Part shown: positions 15,146 to 23,457 of the stretch, piece after piece
Layout: the number at the start of each line of letters is the position of its first letter
Position numbering within the stretch: the stretch's first letter is position 1
NCBI RefSeq assembly: GCF_030296835.1
Contig: NZ_AP027922.1
Location: 744,001 to 808,000, forward strand
Origin: Pseudoalteromonas sp. MM1
GTDB taxonomy: Bacteria > Pseudomonadota > Gammaproteobacteria > Enterobacterales > Alteromonadaceae
Direction of reading: 5' to 3'
DNA length: 64,000 bases
Notes under the pieces: model-generated
Seen by the model: the letters and a program-made list of their open reading frames with translations, nothing else
The model's database searches: none
What the model was told of the DNA's origin: nothing
Program-made: the position numbers and the translations under genes

Positions 15146-18100
15146 TCGCTTGGTTTACAAAAAACCACGTAGCGGCAAACTTATTACTCGTCACTTTACT
15201 GTTATCGGGTTTATTTAGTTTATCGACTCAAATACCGCTTGAGGTGTTTCCATCGTTTGAAACTGACCGCATAAGTGTAAGCGTTACTTTGCGTGGCTCA
15301 ACCCCAGAGGATGTAGAGCAAGGGGTAACCATTCGAATAGAGGAAGCTGTGCAAGACCTTGAGGGGATAGAGCAAATATCTAGCCGCTCATCTGAAGGCT
15401 CTGCGTCGGTGACCATAGAAGTTGAAAGTGGTTACGACCCGCGCGAATTACTAGCCGATATAAAAAGCCGTGTAGATGCTATAAACACTTTCCCAGCCGA
15501 TGCTGAAAAGCCCATAGTGGCACTTGCCGAGCGAAAACGCGAAGTAATAGCCGTTACCGTATCGAGCGATTACGGTGAAAAAGAAACGTTAGAGTATGCT
15601 GAGCAAGTACGCGATGATATTTTACGCCTACCTAATGTAACGCAGGTTGAACTAAGTGGTGTACGCGATTACGAACTTGCCATAGAAGTAAGCCAAGACA
15701 CCTTACGCCAATATAATTTAACCCTAGCGCAAATATCCACTGCTATTGCTAAGTCGAGCTCTGATATATCGGCCGGTAATTTAAAAACCGAAGGTGGCGA
15801 TGTTCTTATCAGCTCAAAAGGCCAAGCTTACCGCAAAGATGAATTTGCCAATATTGTGGTTAAAAACCAAAGCGACGGTACAGTAATACGCTTAGGTGAT
15901 ATAGCAAGCATTAATGATGATTTTGAAGAGACCCCTGTTCGCACACGTTTTAACGGTAAACAAGCCGCCTTTATTGATGTATACCGTATAGGCCCACAAA
16001 GCGCGATTGACGTAGCAGACGATGTTAAAAATTACATAGAGGAGCACCAAAGCTCGCTCCCGCAAGGTTTTGCACTAAGTTACTGGGATGACGACTCACA
16101 AGTAGTAAAAAGCCGTATAGCAACCTTAACCAGTAGTGCGTTACAAGGGGGCATTTTAGTGTTAGCACTACTTACTTTATTTTTACGCCCAGCCATCGCA
16201 TTTTGGGTGTTTATTGGTATTCCGGTTTCGTTTATGGGCGCATTTATTGCGATGCCTATTTTTGGTGTAACTCTAAATATAATGAGCTTATTTGGCTTTA
16301 TTTTAGTGTTAGGTATTGTAGTGGACGACGCCATAGTAACGGGGGAAAACGTTTATACTCATTTAAAAACTGCTGAATCGGGCGAACAAGCTGCCATTTT
16401 AGGCACGCAAGAAGTAGCAACGCCGGTTACCTTTGGCGTACTAACAACCGTAGCCGCCTTTTTACCTTTAGCGTTTATTGAAGGCGCACGGGGTGCCTTG
16501 TTTGCACAAATTCCGGTGGTGGTTATTCCGGTATTACTGTTCTCGTTAATTGAGTCTAAGTTTGTACTACCAGCTCATTTAAAATATATAAAGTTACGAA
16601 ACCAAAAAACAAAATCATCAAAGCTTGAAGTGCTCCAACAGCGTTTTGCAGACGGATTTGAAAACGCTATTTTAAAGTACTACCAACCTATTTTATCAAT
16701 TGGTTTACGTTATAAATTAGCCACAGTAAGTTTGTTTGTAGGTGTATTTTTTATAATTTTAACTTTAATCACTAGTGGTTGGACTAAGTTTGTGTTTTTT
16801 CCGCGTATTCCAAGCGAAACTGTACGGGTTACTTTAACCTTGCCAACAGGTACACCATTTGAAGTGACTAACAAGTATGTCATGGACATGTCGCAAAAAG
16901 CGCAGCTATTGCAAGACAAATACCGCGATGAAGACACCGGTGAAAGCGTAATATTAAATATACTCGCCTCCACAGGTGGGCGCGGCGGCGTGTCTAATTC
17001 TGGCAGCGTTCGGTTTGAGATTACCCCTGCAGAGAGCCGCGATTCAGACATTGGTTCGCGCGAGTTGGTGAGTGAGTGGCGTGATTTAATCGGTATTATT
17101 CCAGGGACCGAAAGCTTAACTTTTAGAGCTGAAATTGGACGCAGTTCAGATCCTATAGATGTACAATTAAGTGGTACTTCATTAAGTACCTTACAAAAAG
17201 TAGCGCAGAGCGTTAAAACACGTTTAAGTACGTACCCAACTGTATTTGATATTGCCGATAGCATGTCGGATGGTAAAGAAGAGTTGCAAATAGAGCTTAC
17301 CGAACAAGGCTTTACTTTAGGTTTAAACCGTGTTGATGTAGCTAACCAAGTACGTAACTCATTTTTTGGCTCGCAAGTTCAGCGTATTCAACGCGGGCGT
17401 GACGATGTACGTGTAATGGTACGCTTACCAATTGAGGAGCGTCGCTCTGTAGCCGACTTACAAAATATACTGATTACTACACCTACAGGTGGTTCGGTGC
17501 CACTTTCGCATGTAGCTACATTAATTGCAGGGCAAAGCCCCTCGACCATAAACCGCATCGACCGTTACCGCACACTTAACGTGACCGCCGATATTGAAAA
17601 AAGCAATACCAATATGACCGCGCTGCAAGCCGACCTAACTGAGTATTTAGATGAGCTAATGCAACAATACCCAGGTGTTGATTACAAGCTAGAAGGTGAA
17701 GCTAAAGAGCAAAGAGAGTCATTTGGCTCACTGGCTTGGGCATTATTATTTGTATTTTTTATTATTTATTCACTATTAGCTATACCGCTTAAATCGTACA
17801 TGCAGCCATTAATTGTAATGAGCGTAATACCGTTTGGCATGATAGGCGCCGTAGTAGGGCACTGGATCATGGGGATGGATTTAACCATTATGAGCTTGCT
17901 TGGTATGTTGGCACTTATTGGTGTAGTGGTTAACGATTCACTTGTGTTGGTCGACTTTATTAATAAAAAACGCAGCGAAGGCGGCAAGATTATTGATGCT
18001 GTAAAACTTGCAGGGGCTGCACGTTTTCGCCCAGTAATGCTCACAAGTTTAACCACCTTTATTGGTTTAATGCCGTTATTATTTGAAAAAGCCACTCAGG

Positions 18101-18243
18101 CACAGTTTTTAATTCCAATGGCGGTAAGCCTAGGGTTTGGTATTGTGTTTGCAACGTTTATTACACTTATATTGGTGCCAGTAAACTATATGCTGATGGA
18201 GCGCTTTCAAAGTTGGTTTATACCAATCCGCAATAATACTTAA
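15142..18243 (+). CDS. RND multidrug efflux permease (AcrB/MexF-like)
   Basis: A 1033-residue inner-membrane proton/drug antiporter. It has the RND duplication: TM1 (KNHVAANLLLVTLLLSG), a large periplasmic loop, a TM2-6 bundle near 335-480 with the proton-relay pair in VVDDAIV, then the second half (second loop, TM8-12 at about 855-1015 with VVNDSLVLVDF). The exported compounds cannot be named from sequence. Translation is coupled to the adaptor through an ATGA overlap. The last codons (IPIRNNT) and the stop fall in the left terminal repeat of a palindromic element that begins at about 18220, so the natural C-terminus was probably altered by insertion. Confidence 0.93.
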   Translation: MIAWFTKNHVAANLLLVTLLLSGLFSLSTQIPLEVFPSFETDRISVSVTLRGSTPEDVEQGVTIRIEEAVQDLEGIEQISSRSSEGSASVTIEVESGYDPRELLADIKSRVDAINTFPADAEKPIVALAERKREVIAVTVSSDYGEKETLEYAEQVRDDILRLPNVTQVELSGVRDYELAIEVSQDTLRQYNLTLAQISTAIAKSSSDISAGNLKTEGGDVLISSKGQAYRKDEFANIVVKNQSDGTVIRLGDIASINDDFEETPVRTRFNGKQAAFIDVYRIGPQSAIDVADDVKNYIEEHQSSLPQGFALSYWDDDSQVVKSRIATLTSSALQGGILVLALLTLFLRPAIAFWVFIGIPVSFMGAFIAMPIFGVTLNIMSLFGFILVLGIVVDDAIVTGENVYTHLKTAESGEQAAILGTQEVATPVTFGVLTTVAAFLPLAFIEGARGALFAQIPVVVIPVLLFSLIESKFVLPAHLKYIKLRNQKTKSSKLEVLQQRFADGFENAILKYYQPILSIGLRYKLATVSLFVGVFFIILTLITSGWTKFVFFPRIPSETVRVTLTLPTGTPFEVTNKYVMDMSQKAQLLQDKYRDEDTGESVILNILASTGGRGGVSNSGSVRFEITPAESRDSDIGSRELVSEWRDLIGIIPGTESLTFRAEIGRSSDPIDVQLSGTSLSTLQKVAQSVKTRLSTYPTVFDIADSMSDGKEELQIELTEQGFTLGLNRVDVANQVRNSFFGSQVQRIQRGRDDVRVMVRLPIEERRSVADLQNILITTPTGGSVPLSHVATLIAGQSPSTINRIDRYRTLNVTADIEKSNTNMTALQADLTEYLDELMQQYPGVDYKLEGEAKEQRESFGSLAWALLFVFFIIYSLLAIPLKSYMQPLIVMSVIPFGMIGAVVGHWIMGMDLTIMSLLGMLALIGVVVNDSLVLVDFINKKRSEGGKIIDAVKLAGAARFRPVMLTSLTTFIGLMPLLFEKATQAQFLIPMAVSLGFGIVFATFITLILVPVNYMLMERFQSWFIPIRNNT

Positions 18244-18382
18244 TCATTTTGCGGGGCTAAACGTGTCGCTACCTGCGTTAAAAAATTCTCATTTAGAATA
18301 ACTAAATAGCGAATTTTTTGCCTGGCTATCAACACGTTCTTCCAGCCTCAAAATAGATCACTTTATTAAGCGAATTGGTATT
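18220..18382. repeat. MITE-like palindromic element overlapping the permease 3' end
   Basis: Imperfect terminal inverted repeats of about 31 bases: TACCAATCCGC through ATTTTG at 18221-18251, and the complementary CAAAATAGATC through GAATTGGTA at 18349-18380. Inside are nested arms: AACGTGT near 18260 with ACACGTT near 18332, and AAAAAATTC/GAATTTTTT around an ATTTAG/CTAAAT hairpin at 18279-18320. The whole segment can fold into one long hairpin and has no coding capacity, as expected of a non-autonomous mobile or REP-like element. A short relative lies at 11499-11546. Confidence 0.75.
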
Positions 18383-18525
18383 AGATAAATACCGAAATGT
18401 GTTCTAGGACTAGCTGTGGTTGATTAATATCAATTGCAGCTTTTTTTTGCTAAAAATTTATAAGGTAATAAAGGGTATTTAAAAACAGGGAGGTAGCCAA
18501 AAATGCAAAATAGAAAAATAAGAAA

Positions 18526-18712
18526 AGTGTTCCCCAAGCGTGCGGTGTCCGGCGTCAGTCCTGAAACCAGAAGGTTTCAGGGCGGAAAGCTGCGGTCTAC
18601 CGTAGGCTTCTCGGTACATGCCGAGCTTGCACAATAGTAGACGAACAGAAATCCTGGTATAAAATTTATCGGCTCAGGGACTTAACCAAACTCCGGCACC
18701 CCAGGGAACAAG
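18526..18712 (-). ncRNA. ssrS: 6S RNA
   Basis: Read on the minus strand, this segment matches E. coli 6S RNA in order: a closing stem starting GTTCCC and ending GGGGAAC, the CTGAGCCGATA motif with TTTATACCA at the 5' side of the central bubble, the GCTCGGC and CCGAGAAGCC hairpin, and the terminal stem region ending near GACGCCGGACACCGC. The length of about 187 bases is usual. 6S RNA imitates an open promoter and sequesters sigma-70 RNA polymerase in stationary phase. The location divergent from ygfB-pepP-ubiH-ubiI is as in E. coli, but no zapA gene lies between. Ends are placed to within a few bases. Confidence 0.92.
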
Positions 18713-18903
18713 TTCAGTATATAAGACATAACCCATTCCTTAAACCCTAAACGCAAAAAATTGAACTGTTCGAGCAGTTTTTGCCCGCTGGTAACTCACT
18801 ATTTACTTATCATGCTACTTTTTGAGCAGGATCATACAATTAATTGGAGTTGCTTTTTATCGAGTGGTAGCATTGCCTTAACTAGCAAAGCGAAGATATA
18901 AAC
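18713..18903. other. Divergent promoter region between 6S RNA and ygfB
   Basis: About 190 bases hold the 6S promoter on the minus strand (a TATACT-type -10 at about 18724-18719) and the upstream region of ygfB on the plus strand. GAACTGTTCGAGCAGTTTTTG at 18763-18782 forms an imperfect palindrome (AACTGTTCGAGCAGTT) of unknown role. There is no room for zapA, which usually occupies this position. Confidence 0.55.
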
Positions 18904-19458
18904 ATGAGCGACTTACCTGACTACCAAAAAGCCCAGCTGCTTTTAGAAAAAAACGAAATTTTTGTATCGCCGGCAGAAGCGCACGGCGTAATTAGTGGAT
19001 TACTGGCGTGTGGTTTAAGTATTGATGACAAAGAATACTTAGGCCTATTAAGCGATGTATTTAATGACGGCCAAGCGTTTAGCAATGACCTAAAGCAGTT
19101 TTTTGGCACCATTTACAAGCAAGTAGTGGCAAGCTTTAACGATGAAGCTTTTGCGTTCGACTTATTTTTACCAAGCGATGATGAAACACTCATCGATCAA
19201 GCTAATGGCCTCGTATCATGGGTTGCAGGTTTTATGCTTGGTTTTGGTTTAAAACAAAAAGATTACGGTAAGTTATCGGCAGATGTAAAAGAAGTTATTA
19301 GCGATTTTAGCGAAATTACACGCCTAGATACCATGTTTGACGAAACCGAAGAAGACAGCCAAGCCCTTCATGAAGTAATTGAATATGTACGTGTGTCGGC
19401 ATTGCTTTGTTTTGCCGAACTTGGCAAAGAAAAAGCACCTAAAAAAACACTACATTAA
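18904..19458 (+). CDS. ygfB: YgfB/YecA (UPF0149) family protein
   Basis: A 184-residue acidic protein with the UPF0149 pattern (SPAEAHGVISGLLACG, then ANGLVSWVAGFMLGFGL). Its place just upstream of pepP, ubiH and ubiI is the same as in E. coli. The biochemical role is not established in general; in Pseudomonas aeruginosa a homologue has been linked to regulation of antibiotic resistance. It is the first gene of the operon, with a 26-base gap to pepP. Confidence 0.9.
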   Translation: MSDLPDYQKAQLLLEKNEIFVSPAEAHGVISGLLACGLSIDDKEYLGLLSDVFNDGQAFSNDLKQFFGTIYKQVVASFNDEAFAFDLFLPSDDETLIDQANGLVSWVAGFMLGFGLKQKDYGKLSADVKEVISDFSEITRLDTMFDETEEDSQALHEVIEYVRVSALLCFAELGKEKAPKKTLH

Positions 19459-19484
19459 TTTAAAATATAACGGGTTGTTAAAGC

Positions 19485-20807
19485 ATGGTTGAAATACAAA
19501 AGTCAGAATTTAAAGCTCGCCGTGAGCGCTTACTTGCACAAATGGATGCAAACAGTGTGGCCATCATTCCTGCTGCCAGTGAAGTTACTCGCAGCCGCGA
19601 CACCGAATATGCCTTTAGACAAGACAGCGACTTTTTTTACTTAACCGGCTTTAACGAACCCGATGCTGTTTTAGTGTTGTGTAATAACAGTGATACACCC
19701 AGTACCTTATTTTGCCTTGATAAAGATAAGCAAGCCGAAATTTGGCATGGCCGTAGAATTGGCTTCGAAAAAGCTAAAAGTGAGTACTTATTCGACGAAA
19801 CTTACGCATTAAGTGAGCTAACTGAACAATTATTAGATTTGGTTAACGGTCAGCAGATTTTATTTTATGCACAAGGCGCTTACCCAAGCTTTGATAGCAA
19901 AGTATTTACCTTGTTAAGTACACTTAGAAGTGGCTCGAGAAAAGGCCTAAAAGCACCAAGTACCATAAAAGAGATACGTGGCTTGATTCATGAAATGCGT
20001 TTGTTTAAATCGCCAAGCGAAGTAAACATTATGCGTGAAGGTTGCGAGCTAAGTGCTCGCGGGCACATGCGCGCAATGCGTTATTCCCACCCCGGTGCTA
20101 CTGAGTTTCAGCTAGAGGCAGAGCTGCATCATCATTATGCAATGCATGGTGCCCGCCACCCAGCATACGGTACTATTGTTGGCAGTGGCGATAACGCTAA
20201 TATTTTGCATTACACGCAAAATAGCGATGTGTTAAAAGATGGCGACCTAGTATTAATTGATTCAGGTTGTGAGTTACAAGGTTACGCTGCCGATATAACT
20301 CGCACTTTTCCGGTAAATGGCAAGTTTAACGAGGCGCAAGCCGCGCTTTATAACATTGTACTTAAAGCACAAGAAGTGGCTTTTGAAGAAATTAAACCCG
20401 GCGGGTTTATGTCGCACGCCAATAAGCGTGCAATGCAAGTGATGACCCAAGGGTTACTTGATTTAGGTATTTTAACTGGCGACTTTGATGAGCTAATGGC
20501 AAAAGGTGCTTGTAAAGAATACTACATGCATGGCCTTGGCCACTGGTTAGGCCTTGATGTTCACGATGTAGGTGATTACAAACAAAATAACGTTGAGCGT
20601 GCATTTGAGCCAGGCATGGTTTTAACCATAGAGCCAGGGCTTTACATTAGTGAAGACTCAAACGCACCACAGCAATATAAAGGCATTGGTATTCGTATCG
20701 AAGATAATTTACTTATTACTGAGTCAGGGCATGAAAATCTCACTCTTAGTGTGCCTAAAACCATAAACGATATAGAAGCACTTATGCAAAGTGCAAAAAA
20801 CGCATAA
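19485..20807 (+). CDS. pepP: Xaa-Pro aminopeptidase PepP
   Basis: A 440-residue M24B metallopeptidase. An N-terminal creatinase-like domain (DTEYAFRQDSDFFYLTGFNEPDAVLVL) precedes a pita-bread catalytic domain with the dinuclear metal ligands: Asp in LIDSGCELQGYAADITRTFP, His in HGLGHWLGLDVHD, Glu in LTIEPGLY and Glu in GIGIRIEDN. It removes an N-terminal residue before proline from cytosolic peptides. The gene order ygfB-pepP-ubiH is conserved. Confidence 0.95.
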   Translation: MVEIQKSEFKARRERLLAQMDANSVAIIPAASEVTRSRDTEYAFRQDSDFFYLTGFNEPDAVLVLCNNSDTPSTLFCLDKDKQAEIWHGRRIGFEKAKSEYLFDETYALSELTEQLLDLVNGQQILFYAQGAYPSFDSKVFTLLSTLRSGSRKGLKAPSTIKEIRGLIHEMRLFKSPSEVNIMREGCELSARGHMRAMRYSHPGATEFQLEAELHHHYAMHGARHPAYGTIVGSGDNANILHYTQNSDVLKDGDLVLIDSGCELQGYAADITRTFPVNGKFNEAQAALYNIVLKAQEVAFEEIKPGGFMSHANKRAMQVMTQGLLDLGILTGDFDELMAKGACKEYYMHGLGHWLGLDVHDVGDYKQNNVERAFEPGMVLTIEPGLYISEDSNAPQQYKGIGIRIEDNLLITESGHENLTLSVPKTINDIEALMQSAKNA

Positions 20808-20821
20808 GCTTGGAGAGTAAA

Positions 20822-22009
20822 GTGGCTAAGCAGTTTGACGTTGTAGTTATTGGAGGCGGGCTTGCAGGGGCGAGTTGCGCGCTAAGCATTGCTAAAACAA
20901 ATCCATCACTGACTATTGCGGTAGTAGAAGCAAACCAAGTAACAGACGATTACCACCCAAGTTTTGACGACAGAAGTATTGCCCTTGCACAGCAATCGGT
21001 TGAGTATTTACAGCAGTTACACTTATTTGAGCAAAGTGCGCCATACACAGCAGCTATAAAAAAAGTCAGCGTGTCAGATCGGGGTCACTTTGGTAAAGCG
21101 CATATTAATTGCGACGACTTTGCTAAGCCCTCATTAGGTTACGTCGTTGAGGTAAACCCATTTGGCCGAGCGCTTTACCAGCGCTTAACGCAAGTAAGCA
21201 TCACACTTTATTGCCCCGATAGCGTAAGCGCTATTAAGCAAAGCCTAAACAGTAATGAGCTTACTTTACAAAGCGGCGAGCAATTAAATACTAAGCTACT
21301 TGTTATTGCCGATGGCGCACAATCTCCAACCCGTAACTTACTTGGTTTAGGTTTTAATACTCAGCCCTACGAGCAAGGCGCTATAATTGCCAATGTTGAA
21401 GTAGCAGGCGGGCATAACAATCATGCTTATGAGCGTTTTACTGAGCACGGGCCTATGGCGCTTTTACCAATGAGCAATAGTCGTTACTCATTGGTGTGGT
21501 GCATGACACAGCAGCAAGTTGAGCAGTATACCGCCCTAAATGAAAGCGATTTTTTAAACGCACTACAAAGTGCATTTGGTTACCGAGCAGGGCAATTTAC
21601 AAAAGTGGGCACACGCACAAGCTACCCGCTTGTTTATGGCCAAGCAGAATCATTAACGGCGCATCGCACGGTAGTAATTGGTAACGCTGCTCATGCTATT
21701 CACCCCATTGCAGGACAGGGCTTTAATTTAGGCCTGCGTGATGTACAAGTACTTAGTAATCTAATTGCAACAAGTAAAAACGAGTTAGGCAGTTATGCGT
21801 TTACCCGTGAGTATTCACAAAAACGCAGTAGCGATATAAAGACTGTAATGACATTAACTGATGCACTGGTTAGGCTTTTTTCAAACTCGTCACGGGTTTT
21901 AGCATTTGGGCGCAGCATTGGGCTTTTCTCAATGGATTTATTTCCTGCATTAAAAGCACCGTTGGCAAAGCAGCTAATGGGGCAAGTTAAACAAGGTACA
22001 CGTTTATGA
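20822..22009 (+). CDS. ubiH: 2-octaprenyl-6-methoxyphenol hydroxylase-type flavin monooxygenase UbiH
   Basis: Start chosen at the GTG at 20822 (MAKQFDVVVIGGG), because GGAG at 20812-20815 is six bases upstream; an in-frame TTG at 20810 has no such site. The 395-residue flavoprotein shows the FAD dinucleotide motif (VVIGGGLAGASCALSIA), the DG motif (LLVIADGAQSPTRNLLG) and a GNAAHAIHPIAGQGFNLGLRD stretch; the usual GDAAH has Asn in place of Asp. The family hydroxylates the ubiquinone ring in the Ubi complex. It overlaps ubiI by 4 bases. Confidence 0.9.
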   Translation: MAKQFDVVVIGGGLAGASCALSIAKTNPSLTIAVVEANQVTDDYHPSFDDRSIALAQQSVEYLQQLHLFEQSAPYTAAIKKVSVSDRGHFGKAHINCDDFAKPSLGYVVEVNPFGRALYQRLTQVSITLYCPDSVSAIKQSLNSNELTLQSGEQLNTKLLVIADGAQSPTRNLLGLGFNTQPYEQGAIIANVEVAGGHNNHAYERFTEHGPMALLPMSNSRYSLVWCMTQQQVEQYTALNESDFLNALQSAFGYRAGQFTKVGTRTSYPLVYGQAESLTAHRTVVIGNAAHAIHPIAGQGFNLGLRDVQVLSNLIATSKNELGSYAFTREYSQKRSSDIKTVMTLTDALVRLFSNSSRVLAFGRSIGLFSMDLFPALKAPLAKQLMGQVKQGTRL

Positions 22010-23172
22010 AGCAAGCACAGGTTTGTATAGTGGGTGGCGGCTGCGTAGGGTTAACCCTCGCGTTAGGACTCGCTAAAGCCAATGTAAGTGTTGTGGTGTT
22101 AGATGCTGCGCCTAAGCAATTACCGCCAAGTGATGAGTACGGATTACGCGTAAGTGCGTTGAGCATAGCAAGCCAAACTTTGTTTGAGCAATTAAACGTG
22201 TGGCCACACATAATGGCAGAGCGAGCGTGTGCCTATACGCATATGGACGTACGCGATGCCGACAGCTTTGGTAAAATAGCCTTTAATAACGAGCAACTTG
22301 AGCTTGAACACTTAGGCCATATAGTAGAGAACGATATAATTCGTTTTGCACTTATAAAAGAGCTAGCGCAACAGCCAAGTGCCACACTCATGTTTGATAC
22401 GCAGTATCAACAAATACACCAAAGTGAGTCCGACGTATTTGTAACCCTTAAAAGTGGTGAGCCTATTATTGCTAAACTGCTGGTGGCGGCCGATGGCGCA
22501 AATTCGGCTATTCGTAAACAATTTAATATGGCGCTCAGCTTTAAAGATTACGATCACCATGCACTCGTTGCTACAGTAAAAACCAAAGAGCCACATACAA
22601 ACACTGCGCGCCAAGTGTTTTTACCAACAGGGCCACTAGCATTTTTACCACTTAGCGATGCCAATACCCATTCTATTGTGTGGTCTACCAGCCCTAACCA
22701 TTGCGATGAATTGCTAGCAATGGACGACACTACTTTTAATAAAGCCGTAATGGCAGCCATAGATGGCCAATGCGGGCTGTGTGAAGTGCAAAGTAAACGC
22801 GCAGCATTTTCACTTAAAATGCGCTACGCCCAGCAATGGGTAAGCGGCAAAGTAGTATTAATGGGCGATGCAGCACACACCATTCATCCATTGGCAGGGC
22901 TCGGTATGAATCTAGGCCTAAAAGACGCCGCGTATCTAATTGAGCTTTTAACACGGGATAGTAAAGAGTTTGCGAGTACCCGTACGCTTCGCGATTACGA
23001 GCGCACCCGCAAGCTTGACGCGCAAAAGCACATAGCCATGATGCAAGGGTTAAAAGACTTATTTGAAGGTGCAAATCCGGTTAAAAAACTTATCCGTGGA
23101 GTAGGGCTGTCACTCGTTGATAATCTAGGCCCAATAAAGCACCTGTTCGCAAAAGAAGCGATAGGCAAATAA
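22006..23172 (+). CDS. ubiI: Ubiquinone biosynthesis flavin hydroxylase UbiI (VisC)
   Basis: A 388-residue UbiH-family monooxygenase. It has the FAD motif CIVGGGCVGLTLALGLAKA, the DG motif LLVAADGANSAIRKQF and an intact GDAAHTIHPLAGLGMNLGLKDA motif. By order (last in ygfB-pepP-ubiH-ubiI) and similarity it is the C5 hydroxylase UbiI rather than UbiF. The ATG lies inside the ubiH stop, so translation is coupled. The operon ends at the hairpin at 23251-23286. Confidence 0.9.
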   Translation: MKQAQVCIVGGGCVGLTLALGLAKANVSVVVLDAAPKQLPPSDEYGLRVSALSIASQTLFEQLNVWPHIMAERACAYTHMDVRDADSFGKIAFNNEQLELEHLGHIVENDIIRFALIKELAQQPSATLMFDTQYQQIHQSESDVFVTLKSGEPIIAKLLVAADGANSAIRKQFNMALSFKDYDHHALVATVKTKEPHTNTARQVFLPTGPLAFLPLSDANTHSIVWSTSPNHCDELLAMDDTTFNKAVMAAIDGQCGLCEVQSKRAAFSLKMRYAQQWVSGKVVLMGDAAHTIHPLAGLGMNLGLKDAAYLIELLTRDSKEFASTRTLRDYERTRKLDAQKHIAMMQGLKDLFEGANPVKKLIRGVGLSLVDNLGPIKHLFAKEAIGK

Positions 23173-23457
23173 CGTAGGTTGGGAAGAGCGAAGCGAAACC
23201 CAACAGATAAAGTAAAGTGGTTAGTTTTTAGCTATCAGCTTTCAGCAAAGAAAAACCGATATTTAATTTAAACATCGGTTTTTTGTTTTTAAGTGGCTTT
23301 AAACAGATTAAAAGCAACGTTTTTTCCGCAAGTAAGCTTAGCGTCTACATGCCAAGTTTAACACTGAGCTTACTTTAACTGTAGGCGTTTAGCTTGCTGA
23401 CGCGACGAGCGTAGCTCGTAGTTATAGTTAGTTAAAAAGCGCTTAGCGCTAAATCAA
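23172..23457. repeat. Repeat-rich spacer after ubiI
   Basis: The spacer starts with an imperfect palindrome, GTTGGGAAGAGCG to CGAAACCCAAC (23176-23204), of a kind dispersed in many bacterial genomes. It then has a single GCTATCAGCT at 23231-23240, the ubiI terminator, and a segment (AAAAGCAACGTTTTTTCCGCAAG at about 23308) that is repeated in diverged form at about 24757 on the other side of the esterase gene. A GCGCTTAGCGC palindrome ends it. No gene was seen. Confidence 0.6.
23251..23286 (+). terminator. Terminator of the ygfB-pepP-ubiH-ubiI operon
   Basis: AAAACCGAT and ATCGGTTTT form the stem, extended by TTTAA/TTAAA pairing, and are followed by a T-rich tract. The A-run on the other side means it can also serve the convergent esterase gene. 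Confidence 0.85.
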
